Shown here piece after piece: positions 25,338 through 33,592 of a DNA stretch of 64,000 bases. How positions within the stretch are numbered: position 1 is the first letter of the stretch; every line of letters starts with the position of its first letter. Under the pieces are notes generated by a model that was given only the letters and a program-made list of their open reading frames with translations, searched no databases and was not told the origin of the DNA. The stretch is taken from assembly GCF_030317035.1 (NCBI RefSeq), contig NZ_JASZYK010000003.1, positions 124,001-188,000 on the forward strand, written 5' to 3'. This DNA is from Variovorax sp. J22G73. Lineage in GTDB: Bacteria; Pseudomonadota; Gammaproteobacteria; Burkholderiales; Burkholderiaceae_C. The position numbers and the translations under genes are program-made.

Positions 25338-26003
25338 TCAGCCCACGCGCATCGACAGCTCCACGTCGCCCCCGAACGGCGTGGACATGTAGCCGCCCTG
25401 CGGCGAGCGCACGCGCGCGAGGTACTCGGGGCTGTGGTCGGCGTTGTCGGCCACCACCAGCGCGCCGGGGCGCAGCCGGCTTTCCACCAGCGCCAGGATC
25501 TCGGGGTACAGCGCCTTGGCGCCGTCGAGCAGCAGCAGGTCGATGGTCTCGGGCAGGTCGGCGGCCAGCGTCTTCAGCGCGTCGCCTTCGCGAATTTCCA
25601 CCAGGTCGTCGAGGCCGCCGGTCTTCAGGTGGGCGCGGGCGCGCGCCACCTTGGAGGGCTCGAACTCGGTGGTGACCAGGCGGCCACCGCCGTTGTCGCG
25701 CAGCGCCGCGGCAAGGAACAGGGTCGAAATGCCGAACGAGGTGCCGAACTCGACGATGCTGCGCGCGCCGCCGCTGCGCGCCAGCATGTAGAGCAGCGTG
25801 CCGGTCTCGCGCGAGACGGGCAGCGGCACGTCTTTCAGGCGGGCGTAGAAGTCGAGGTACTCGGTCTTGCTGTGCATCAGGCGCGTGCGCTCGGCGGCAG
25901 GCAGCGCGGCCAGCGCGGCGCTGGTGGCCGGCGACGCGGCGGCGGTCTCGTCGAAGAGGCGCTCCAGCAGGGGCGCGAGCGGTGCGGTGTTCAGTGTGTT
26001 CAC
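25338..26003 (-). CDS. SAM-dependent O-methyltransferase-like protein
   Basis: A 221-residue class I methyltransferase. The glycine-rich motif I is seen as SIVEFGTSFGISTLFLAAAL (~80), followed by TEFEPSKVARARAHL, EGDALKTLA, and IDLLLLDGAKALYPEIL with the acidic motif of the caffeoyl-CoA-OMT-like fold. The GTG start at 26003 has AAGGA 9 bp upstream; the ATG-started longer frame reads over the divergent TetR promoter. Substrate unknown. The divergent TetR is the likely regulator. Confidence 0.85.
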   Translation of the reverse strand: MNTLNTAPLAPLLERLFDETAAASPATSAALAALPAAERTRLMHSKTEYLDFYARLKDVPLPVSRETGTLLYMLARSGGARSIVEFGTSFGISTLFLAAALRDNGGGRLVTTEFEPSKVARARAHLKTGGLDDLVEIREGDALKTLAADLPETIDLLLLDGAKALYPEILALVESRLRPGALVVADNADHSPEYLARVRSPQGGYMSTPFGGDVELSMRVG

Positions 26004-26085
26004 GAGGCGGTTTCCTTTGGGAGATGAATGCGGAAATAATATGAAGGAAGCTTCACATTTCCTATTCGCGTTGAAAGCCCACCGC

Positions 26086-26880
26086 ATGACCGACCGTCGA
26101 AACGCCCCGATCTCCTCGAGAAGAAAGCCAAAGCAGGCCCGCTCCAGCGACCTCGTGGCGGCCATTCTCGAAGCAGCCCTTCAGGTTTTGGCGAAGGAGG
26201 GCGCGCAGCGCTTCACCACCACGCGCGTGGCCGAGCGGGCGGGCGTGAGCGTCGGCTCGGTCTACCAGTACTTTCCGAACAAGGCCTCGATCCTGTTCCG
26301 GCTGCAGAGCGACGAATGGCGCCAGACCAGCGACATGCTCGGCGGCATCCTGATGGACACCGCCCACCCGCCGCTCGTGCGCCTGCGCATGCTGGTGCAC
26401 GCCTTCATCCGCTCGGAGTGCGACGAGGCCTCCATGCGCCTGGCGCTCAGCGACGCGGCGCCGCTGTACCGCGACGCGCCCGAGGCGCTGGAGGTCAGGG
26501 CGTCGGGCGAGCGCACGGTGCAGGCCTTCATGCGCGAGGCGTTGCCCGACGCCTCGGAGGCCGCGCGCGCGATGGCTGGCGAGCTGATCACGGCCACCTT
26601 CGGCGCGGTGGGCAAGCAGTTTTCGGAAAGCCCGCGCACCGACGCGCAGATCGTGGCCTACGCCGACGCCATGGCCGACATGTTCTGCGCGTACCTGCAA
26701 AGCCTGCCGCCGGCCAGGCCGAAGGCGGCCGCCAAACCCAAACCCAAACCCAAACCCAAACCCAAGGCCAAGGCCAAGGCCAAGGCCAAATCCAGACCCG
26801 AGGCCAAACCCAAACCCAGGCCCAACGCCAAAGCCAAAGCCAAGTCCGAAGCAAAGACCAGGCGCCCCAGCCCCGCCTAG
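26086..26880 (+). CDS. TetR-family regulator with lysine-rich histone-H1-like tail
   Basis: A 264-residue protein: a TetR helix-turn-helix at about residues 20-70 (FTTTRVAERAGVSVGSVYQYFPNKASIL), the ligand domain to about residue 210, then a tail of about 50 residues made of repeated Lys-Pro and Lys-Ala dipeptides with a few Arg and Glu. Such AlgP/H1-like tails bind DNA nonspecifically; on a TetR protein this is unusual. The tail is encoded by hexamer repeats (26734-26787). It is divergent from the methyltransferase, with a GAAGCTTC palindrome at 26047-26054 as a possible operator. Its stop overlaps the next convergent stop by 4 bp. Confidence 0.88.
   Translation: MTDRRNAPISSRRKPKQARSSDLVAAILEAALQVLAKEGAQRFTTTRVAERAGVSVGSVYQYFPNKASILFRLQSDEWRQTSDMLGGILMDTAHPPLVRLRMLVHAFIRSECDEASMRLALSDAAPLYRDAPEALEVRASGERTVQAFMREALPDASEAARAMAGELITATFGAVGKQFSESPRTDAQIVAYADAMADMFCAYLQSLPPARPKAAAKPKPKPKPKPKAKAKAKAKSRPEAKPKPRPNAKAKAKSEAKTRRPSPA
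26734..26787 (+). repeat. Hexanucleotide tandem repeats in the TetR tail
   Basis: Five copies of AAACCC (26734-26763) followed by four of AAGGCC (26764-26787), in frame, coding Lys-Pro and Lys-Ala pairs. Slippage would change tail length without shifting frame. Confidence 0.9.
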
Positions 26881-27359
26881 CCCCCGCCGTTCGCCTTCAG
26901 CCGCGCCGCCGCCGAGTGCCCGCCCGCGCCCACCGCCTGCGCCGTGCCCGCACGGGCAAGCCCGAATGGCGGCATGTTGACGTAGATGTTCTCGTAGGTG
27001 CCGGGCGACACCGCATAGGTCTCGTGCCAGATGCCCACCGAGCCGTCGGTGCCGATGGCCTGGTTGAAGGCCTTCCAGGCGGGCAGGTGTTCCGCCTGCC
27101 TGTCCTTCGCGTAGGCCAGCAGTTGCTCCATCGATCGCCAGTACTGCAGCACGAGGATGGTGCGGCCGAACCACATCTCGCCGTGCAGAAAGCCGCGCTC
27201 GGGCTCGCGGTACAGCTCCTTGAGCATGCGCGGCATGGCGGCGGCCACGGGCAGCCACTTGTGCAGCTTCAGCGGCTGGTTGATGCGCATGCCGATCAGG
27301 AAGACGACGAAGCCGCCTTCGAGGGTGGCGGTGGTGCGTTCGCGGCGAATGGTGGTCAT
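26877..27359 (-). CDS. DUF4188-like (monooxygenase-type alpha/beta barrel) protein
   Basis: A 160-residue protein. Features FVVFLIGMRINQPLKLHKWLPVAAAMPRMLKELYREPERGFLHGEMWFGRTILVLQYWRSMEQLLAYA and WHETYAVSPGTYENIYVNMPPFGLA match the DUF4188 family, related to dimeric alpha-beta barrel monooxygenases and aldoxime-dehydratase-like proteins. Activity is unproven. It is convergent with the TetR gene, sharing a CTAG stop overlap, and precedes a gene-free gap with a 9-bp tandem repeat. Confidence 0.8.
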   Translation of the reverse strand: MTTIRRERTTATLEGGFVVFLIGMRINQPLKLHKWLPVAAAMPRMLKELYREPERGFLHGEMWFGRTILVLQYWRSMEQLLAYAKDRQAEHLPAWKAFNQAIGTDGSVGIWHETYAVSPGTYENIYVNMPPFGLARAGTAQAVGAGGHSAAARLKANGGG

Positions 27360-27393
27360 CGGGGCTCCTGCGGATTCATGCGGCAGTTCTCGG

Positions 27394-27429
27394 CTGTTGC
27401 GGCTGTCGCGGCCGTCGCGGCCGTCGCGG
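27394..27429. repeat. 9-bp tandem repeat, four copies
   Basis: Units CTGTTGCGG, CTGTCGCGG, CCGTCGCGG and CCGTCGCGG, in the 230-bp gap between the divergent DUF4188-like and glycosyltransferase genes, about 35 bp upstream of the DUF4188-like start. Confidence 0.85.
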
Positions 27430-27589
27430 CCGATTACCGGCTACAGCGAAGACCGCACTGTGTCAGCCGACCGCTCCGCATGCCAGCGCGATGCGACGAA
27501 ATGCCTGCGCGCGGCGCCAGATGCGCCTTGCGCGCAACGATAGGCCGCGGTCAGGTGCCGGTGGGGTGGCTGCTTTACAAACGCGCGCA

Positions 27590-29230
27590 ATGAACTCCTG
27601 GCTGAATCCTCCCGCGGCGCCCGTTGCCGCCCGCGCCGTGCCGTCCGTTGCGCGCCCGCGCCCGCTCCCGATGCACGGCTTCGTCGTCGCCGCGCTCGTA
27701 TTGCTCGTCGTGCTGTGGACCGTGCCGGCCGCCATGTTCTACGCGTCGCCGCCGTGGGACAACGTCGAGGAGCTCTTCTGGGGCGGCAGCATGCAGTGGG
27801 GCTACTACAAGCACCCGCCGCTGCCGAGCTGGCTGATGGGCCTGCCGGTCGCGCTCGCCGGCCGCGAGGCCTGGCTGACCTACGCCGCGGGCTTGGGCTG
27901 CGGCGTGGGCGCGCTCTACCTGCTGTGGCGCTGGTCGCTGGACATGATGCTGCCTTCGCGCGCGGCGCTGGCATTGCTGCTCGGCACGCTGGTGACGTAC
28001 CACGTGCAGCGCGCCACCATCTTCAACCACAACACGGTGCAACTGCTGCCCATGGCGGGCTACTGGTGGATGCTGTGGCGCGTGCTGCGCACGCCCGCCG
28101 CGGGCCAGCGCGACTGGCTGTGGCTCGGCGTGTTCGCCGCGCTGTCGATGCTCACCAAGTACAGCGCCGTGGTGCAGTTCGCGGTGGGTGCGCTGTTCAT
28201 CGTGCGCGAGGGGTCGTGGCGCAATGCGCGCGTGAGGCGCGACCTGCTGCGCGCCACCGCGGTGGTGCTGGTGCTCATGGCGCCGCACCTGGCGTGGCTG
28301 CTGCAGCACGGCGACCAGACCATCGGCTACGCGCGGCACTCGGTGCACCCGTCGGGCCTGGCCGCGCACGTGCATTCGCGGCCGCTGCGCATCCTGCTGG
28401 TGCAGTTGGCGCGGCTGTCGCCGATGCTGCTGTTCGTGGGCTGGGCGTGGTTCACGCGCGAGCGTGCGCCGGTCGCGGTCAATACCGCCGATGCTGTCGA
28501 TGCGGCATCCGCATCGGCACGCCGCAACGCCTTCGACCGGCGCTTTCTCGCCTGGGCCACCTTCGGCCCGGTGTGCCTGGTGCTGGTGGCGTCCACCTTG
28601 CTGCACACGCGGTTGGTCGCCTCGTGGCTCAGCACCTTCTTCCTGCCGGTCGCGCTCTGGGCGGTGGCGATGGTGCCGGGCCTGCAGGCCGAACGCTGGT
28701 CGCGCCGCCGCTGGGCGGGCGTGCTGGCGGCCGCGGCGTTGCTGCACGTGGCCGGCTCGTTCGGGCAGGCCTGGGTCGAGGGCGTGTGGAGCGCCCGGCA
28801 CGGCTACATCACCCGCGCCAACCTGCCTTCCAGGCAGATTGCCGAGGCCGTGGAAGCCGTGTGGCGCGAGCGCGCCGGCGACCGCCCGCTGCGCCTGATG
28901 GTGGGCGACACCTGGTTCACCGGCGCGGTGATGCTGCACATGGCCCCCGCCACGCAGTTGCTCATCGACGGCGACGCGCGCACCTCGCCCTGGCTGGCGC
29001 CGGGCGCGCTGGCGCGCGAAGGCGGCATGGTGCTGGTGCTCGATACGCCGGAGTTCCGCTCCGAAGGCGCGCTGCTGCAGCCGCTGCTGGCCACCGCCAG
29101 CTGCACCGGCAGCCTGCGCCTGCCCTGGGCGGGAGAGGACGACGCGCGCAGCGTGCGCGTGCGCTGGGGCATCGTGCCGGCCGAGGGCGCGCCGGGCTGC
29201 CTGCCGGCGGCTTCGACGGCCACGCCCTGA
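27590..29230 (+). CDS. GT39-like membrane glycosyltransferase
   Basis: A 546-residue multi-pass protein of the PMT/ArnT (GT-C) group. The first large periplasmic loop after helix 1 carries NVEELFWGGSMQWGYYKHPPLPSW, the counterpart of the family's acidic motif and the GYYDHPP motif, here with Lys for Asp. About ten further helices follow and a soluble C-terminal domain starts near residue 410. Such enzymes move sugars from polyprenyl phosphate to lipid A, proteins or polysaccharide in the periplasm; the acceptor here is unknown. Confidence 0.83.
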   Translation: MNSWLNPPAAPVAARAVPSVARPRPLPMHGFVVAALVLLVVLWTVPAAMFYASPPWDNVEELFWGGSMQWGYYKHPPLPSWLMGLPVALAGREAWLTYAAGLGCGVGALYLLWRWSLDMMLPSRAALALLLGTLVTYHVQRATIFNHNTVQLLPMAGYWWMLWRVLRTPAAGQRDWLWLGVFAALSMLTKYSAVVQFAVGALFIVREGSWRNARVRRDLLRATAVVLVLMAPHLAWLLQHGDQTIGYARHSVHPSGLAAHVHSRPLRILLVQLARLSPMLLFVGWAWFTRERAPVAVNTADAVDAASASARRNAFDRRFLAWATFGPVCLVLVASTLLHTRLVASWLSTFFLPVALWAVAMVPGLQAERWSRRRWAGVLAAAALLHVAGSFGQAWVEGVWSARHGYITRANLPSRQIAEAVEAVWRERAGDRPLRLMVGDTWFTGAVMLHMAPATQLLIDGDARTSPWLAPGALAREGGMVLVLDTPEFRSEGALLQPLLATASCTGSLRLPWAGEDDARSVRVRWGIVPAEGAPGCLPAASTATP

Positions 29231-29269
29231 AGCACGGGGCGCAGGCCGCAGGGCCGAGCCGAGCCAAGC

Positions 29270-29791
29270 CTACCCCCGCCGCGACCCCGCCACCCCCGCC
29301 TTCGCCCCCTGCAGGTGCGTCAGCGGCAGCGCCGTTCCCGACTTGATCTCGCGCAGCACGATGCTCGAGCGCACGTGCGTCACGCCCGGCAGGCTGAACA
29401 GCACCTCGTGCAGAAAGCGCTCGTAGTGCTTCATGTCGGGCACGGTCACGTTCAGGATGTAGTCCGCCGGCCCCGTGGCCGACACGCAGCGAATGATCTG
29501 CGGGCTGGCGGCCACCGCCTCTTCGAAGCGCTGCACCATCGCCTCGCTGTGGCGGTCGAGGTTCACCTCTGCCACGGCCGACACGTGCAGGCCCACCAGC
29601 TCGGGGTCGACCAGCGCGGTGTAGCCGCGAATGACGCCGGCCGCCTCCATGTCCTTGATGCGCTTCCAGCAGGGCGTGGGCGACAGCCCCACGGCCTCCG
29701 AGATCTGCTGCACCGTTTGCCGCCCGTCATGCTGCAGCGCAGAAAGAATATTGAGGCAATGCTCGTCAAGAGAAACAGAACCAACGTTCAT
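29270..29791 (-). CDS. Lrp/AsnC-family transcriptional regulator
   Basis: A 173-residue protein: the helix-turn-helix LDEHCLNILSALQHDGRQTVQQISEAVGLSPTPCWKRIKDMEAAGVI followed by the RAM ligand-binding domain (VSAVAEVNLDRHSEAMVQRFEEAV... CVSATGPADYILNVTVPDM). Divergent from the indolepyruvate oxidoreductase gene with 92 bp between, so likely its regulator, responding to an aromatic amino acid (inference). The last ~20 residues are basic and Gly-rich. Confidence 0.92.
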   Translation of the reverse strand: MNVGSVSLDEHCLNILSALQHDGRQTVQQISEAVGLSPTPCWKRIKDMEAAGVIRGYTALVDPELVGLHVSAVAEVNLDRHSEAMVQRFEEAVAASPQIIRCVSATGPADYILNVTVPDMKHYERFLHEVLFSLPGVTHVRSSIVLREIKSGTALPLTHLQGAKAGVAGSRRG

Positions 29792-29811
29792 CGCGATTTC
29801 CGAGAGATTTA

Positions 29812-29848
29812 TTCTTCAAACAAGGGTCTGCGCCAGTGTATTGAAGAA
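29812..29848. promoter_or_regulatory. Spaced inverted repeat in the Lrp-oxidoreductase gap
   Basis: Arms TTCTTCAA (29812-29819) and TTGAAGAA (29841-29848), centres 29 bp apart, nearly three helical turns. A likely paired Lrp site controlling one or both divergent genes. Confidence 0.5.
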
Positions 29849-29883
29849 ACACTTACTTCGGGTGCGGCAGAACAATTCCGGGC

Positions 29884-32800
29884 ATGAACGCCCCACACAC
29901 AGCAACCGCACTCAGACGGCCCGACTACCAGCTTTCCGACAACCTCTGGGCCGAGGCCGGTTCCATCTTCATCACCGGCACCCAGGCGCTGATCCGCATC
30001 CTCGCCATGCAGGGCCAGCGCGACGCTGCGCGCGGCCTGCACACGCAAGGTTTCGTCAGCGGCTACCGCGGCTCGCCGCTGGGCATGGTCGACCAGGCCA
30101 TCTGGAAGGCCGGCGAACGCTTCAAGAAGACCGGCATCCGCTTCGTGCCCGCCGTGAACGAAGAGCTGGCCGCCACCCAGGTGCTGGGCACCCAGCGCGT
30201 GGAATCCGACCCCGAGCGCACCGTCGACGGCGTGTATGCCATGTGGTACGGCAAGGGCCCGGGCGTGGACCGCGCGGGCGACGCCCTGAAGCACGGCAAC
30301 GCCTACGGCTCTTCTCCGCACGGCGGCGTGCTGGTGGTGGCGGGCGACGACCACGGCTGCGTGTCGTCGTCGATGCCGCACCAGAGCGACCACGCCTTCA
30401 TGGCCTGGCGCATGCCCGTGATGCAGCCCGCCAGCGTGGCCGAGTACCTGGAGTTCGGCCTGTACGGCTACGAGCTGTCGCGCTACTCGGGCGCATGGGT
30501 CGGCATGGCCGCGCTGTCTGAAATTGTCGAGAGCGCCGGCACGGTCGACCTCGACGCCGTCAACGCGCGCGTCGCCGCCTGGGAAACCGCCGACGCCGTG
30601 CGCGCCGCCACCGGCCACCAGGCGCCGCCCGACGGCCTGCACTACCGCTGGCCCGACCTGCCGTCGCTGCGCATCGAGTCGCGGCTCGAGGACAAGCTCG
30701 CGGCCGTGGCCGCCTTCACCCGGCGCAACAGCATCGACCGCCACGTCATCGTGAGCCCGCATGCCAAGGTCGGCATCGTCACCTGCGGCAAGGCGCACCA
30801 CGACCTGATGGAGGTGCTGCGCCGGCTCGCGCTCACGCCCGAGCAGCTCGCGCGCGCCGGCGTGCGCCTGTACAAGGTGGGCCTGAGCTTTCCGCTGGAG
30901 CAAACGCGCCTGAAGGCCTTTGCGCAGGGGCTGGACGAGATCCTGGTGGTCGAGGAGAAGGGCGCGGTCGTCGAGACGCAGCTGCGCGACATCTTCTACA
31001 ACGCGCCCGCGGACGCACGCCCCGCGCTCGTGGGCAAGAACGACCGCGAAGGCCAGCCGCTGGTGTCCGCGCTGGGCGAGCTGCGACCCTCGCGCCTCAT
31101 CGAGCTGGTCGCGCACTGGCTGGCCGTGCACTTTCCCGACAACCACGACCTGGGCGACCACCTGCAGCATGTGCGCGACTTCACGCCGCCCGAGCTGCTG
31201 GGCAACGCCAGCGACGCCGTCAAGCGCCTGCCGTACTTTTGCGCCGGCTGCCCGCACAACACCAGCACCAAGGTGCCCGAAGGCTCCACCGCGCGCGCGG
31301 GCATCGGCTGCCACTTCATGGCCAACTGGATGGACCGCAGCACCGCCGGCCTGATCCAGATGGGCGGCGAGGGCGTCGACTGGATCTCGCACGCCATGTT
31401 CACCAGGACGCCGCACGTGTTCCAGAACCTGGGCGACGGCACCTACTACCACTCGGGCTACCTCGCCATCCGCCAGGCCGTCGCGGCCAAGGCCACGCTG
31501 ACCTACAAGATCTTGTTCAACGACGCCGTCGCCATGACCGGCGGCCAGCCGGTGGACGGCGTCATCAGCGTGGACGCCATCGCGCGGCAGGTCGAGTCCG
31601 AAGGCGTGACCAAGGTGGTGGTCGTCAGCGACGCCATCGACAAGTACGACGCCATCAAGAACCGGTTTCCGGCCGGCACCGAGTTCCACGACCGCGCCGC
31701 GCTCGACGAGGTGCAGCGCCGCCTGCGCGAGATGGCCGGCGTGACCGTGCTCATCTACGAGCAGACCTGCGCCGCGGAAAAGCGCCGCCGCCGCAAGAAG
31801 GGCGAGCTGGCCGACCCGCCCAAGCGCCTGTTCATCAACGAAGCCGTGTGCGAAGGCTGCGGCGACTGCACCGTGCAGAGCAACTGCGTGGCCGTGCTGC
31901 CGCAGGAAACGTCGATGGGCCGCAAGCGCAAGATCGACCAGACCAGCTGCAACAAGGACTACTCCTGCGCCAAGGGCTTCTGCCCCAGCTTCGTGGGCGT
32001 CACCGGCGGTAAGCTGCGCCGCAAGAGCGGCGCGCTGGCCGCCGGCCGCGATGCCTTCCTGCACCGCGTGGCCGCGCTCGCGCACCCCGCGCCGCACGCA
32101 TGGACCGGCCCGTACGACCTGCTCGTCACCGGCGTGGGCGGCACCGGCGTGGTGACGGTGGGCGCCGTCATCGCGATGGCTTCGCACCTGGAGGGCAAGT
32201 CGGCCAGCGTGCTCGACTTCATGGGCTTCGCGCAGAAGGGCGGCTCGGTGCTGAGCTTCGTGCGCCTGGCCGATTCACCCGAGCGGCTGAACCAGGTGCG
32301 CATCGACACGCAGCAGGCCGACGCCATCCTCGCGTGCGACGTGGTGGTAGGCGCCTCGGCCGACGCGCTGCAGACCGTGCGCCACGGCCGCACACGCGTG
32401 CTGGCCAACGTGCACGAGATTCCGGTGGCCGAGTCGCTGCGCAACCCCGATGCGGACCTGCACGTCGATCTGCTGCTCGAGAAGATGCGCTTCGTGGCCG
32501 GTGAAGAACAGGTCGAGACCTTCGACGCGCAGAGCCTGGCCGAAGAGTTCCTCGGCGACACGCTGGCCGCGAACATCGTCGCGACCGGCTACGCTTGGCA
32601 ACGCGGCCTGGTGCCGCTGAGCCTGGAGGCGCTGATGCATGCCATCGAGCTCAACGGCGTGGCCGTGGCCGCCAACCAGTCGGCGTTTTCGCTGGGACGG
32701 CTCGCGGCCGGCGACCCGGCCGCGCTCGACCAGTTGCGCGCGGCACCGCTGCAGGCGCCCGCCCAACAGGCCGACGAACGCCCGCTGGAAGCACTGATCG

Positions 32801-33507
32801 CCGACGCGCTGCGCCACCTCACCGGCTACCAGAACCCCGCATGGGCAGCGCGCTTCGAGACGCGCATTCGCGCGCTGCAGAAGGCCGAGTCCGCGCTGCC
32901 GGGCGGCGACGCCAGCCTGCCCTTCACGCGCAACGCGGCGCGCAGCCTGCTCAAGCTCATGAGCTACAAGGACGAGTACGAAGTTGCGCGCCTGTACACC
33001 GACGGCGCCTTCATGCAGAAGCTGAAGGACCAGTTCGAAGGCGACCTGAAGCTCGAGTTCCACATGGCCCCGCCGCTGCTCGCGCGCCCCGCCAACGGAC
33101 AGCCGCCCGTCAAGATGCGCCTGGGCAGCTGGATGCTGCCGGCCCTGAAGTGGCTGGCGCACGGCAAGCGCCTGCGCGGCACCGCCCTCGACCTGTTCGG
33201 CTACACCGAAGAACGGCGCACCGAGCGCGAGCTGATCGCGCACTTCGACGGCCTGCTGCAGGCCATGTGCGCCGAGCTGAACGCCGGCAACCAGTCGACC
33301 GCCGCGCGCGTGGCCGCGCTGCCGATGTCGGTGCGGGGCTTCGGCCATGTCAAGCTCGCGAACCTCGAATCGGCGCGCGTTCGCGAGGCCGAGTTGCTGC
33401 ACCGCTTTGCGCCGTCGCGCTATGCGAAGCCGGCCGGGGCCGGTGCTGGTGCTGCCACTGCGGGCCAGATCCGCGGCATTGCCATCGTGGCCGGCACCAA
33501 CGTCTGA
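29884..33507 (+). CDS. Indolepyruvate ferredoxin oxidoreductase (fused alpha/beta-type)
   Basis: A 1207-residue single-chain enzyme of the IOR family, oxidatively decarboxylating aryl pyruvates (indole-, phenylpyruvate) to aryl-acetyl-CoA with ferredoxin. Order: an N-terminal POR pyrimidine-binding-like domain (FITGTQALIRILAMQG... FVSGYRGSPLGMVD), a TPP-binding region with CAGCPHN and GIGCHFMANWMDRS, a Cys-rich cluster (CEGCGDCTVQSNC... CNKDYSCAKGFC) near residue 660-700, then the gamma-type domain (VTGVGGTGVVTVGAVIAMASHLEGK) and a C-terminal DUF6537-like region. It is the oxygen-tolerant-looking proteobacterial version. The divergent Lrp is the likely regulator; a perfect hairpin follows the stop. 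Confidence 0.93.
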   Translation: MNAPHTATALRRPDYQLSDNLWAEAGSIFITGTQALIRILAMQGQRDAARGLHTQGFVSGYRGSPLGMVDQAIWKAGERFKKTGIRFVPAVNEELAATQVLGTQRVESDPERTVDGVYAMWYGKGPGVDRAGDALKHGNAYGSSPHGGVLVVAGDDHGCVSSSMPHQSDHAFMAWRMPVMQPASVAEYLEFGLYGYELSRYSGAWVGMAALSEIVESAGTVDLDAVNARVAAWETADAVRAATGHQAPPDGLHYRWPDLPSLRIESRLEDKLAAVAAFTRRNSIDRHVIVSPHAKVGIVTCGKAHHDLMEVLRRLALTPEQLARAGVRLYKVGLSFPLEQTRLKAFAQGLDEILVVEEKGAVVETQLRDIFYNAPADARPALVGKNDREGQPLVSALGELRPSRLIELVAHWLAVHFPDNHDLGDHLQHVRDFTPPELLGNASDAVKRLPYFCAGCPHNTSTKVPEGSTARAGIGCHFMANWMDRSTAGLIQMGGEGVDWISHAMFTRTPHVFQNLGDGTYYHSGYLAIRQAVAAKATLTYKILFNDAVAMTGGQPVDGVISVDAIARQVESEGVTKVVVVSDAIDKYDAIKNRFPAGTEFHDRAALDEVQRRLREMAGVTVLIYEQTCAAEKRRRRKKGELADPPKRLFINEAVCEGCGDCTVQSNCVAVLPQETSMGRKRKIDQTSCNKDYSCAKGFCPSFVGVTGGKLRRKSGALAAGRDAFLHRVAALAHPAPHAWTGPYDLLVTGVGGTGVVTVGAVIAMASHLEGKSASVLDFMGFAQKGGSVLSFVRLADSPERLNQVRIDTQQADAILACDVVVGASADALQTVRHGRTRVLANVHEIPVAESLRNPDADLHVDLLLEKMRFVAGEEQVETFDAQSLAEEFLGDTLAANIVATGYAWQRGLVPLSLEALMHAIELNGVAVAANQSAFSLGRLAAGDPAALDQLRAAPLQAPAQQADERPLEALIADALRHLTGYQNPAWAARFETRIRALQKAESALPGGDASLPFTRNAARSLLKLMSYKDEYEVARLYTDGAFMQKLKDQFEGDLKLEFHMAPPLLARPANGQPPVKMRLGSWMLPALKWLAHGKRLRGTALDLFGYTEERRTERELIAHFDGLLQAMCAELNAGNQSTAARVAALPMSVRGFGHVKLANLESARVREAELLHRFAPSRYAKPAGAGAGAATAGQIRGIAIVAGTNV

Positions 33508-33518
33508 GGCGCTTGAAT

Positions 33519-33554
33519 GCGATGGGCCCGGAAGATGCCTTCCGGGCCCATCGC
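33519..33554. terminator. Perfect 16-bp hairpin between convergent genes
   Basis: Left arm GCGATGGGCCCGGAAG and its exact complement, with a 4-nt loop ATGC. No T-tract. Between the oxidoreductase stop and the convergent 535-aa gene, so probably a bidirectional transcription barrier. Confidence 0.7.
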
Positions 33555-33592
33555 GTCATCGCTTCAGCGCTTCAGCGACCCCGCCTGAATTC

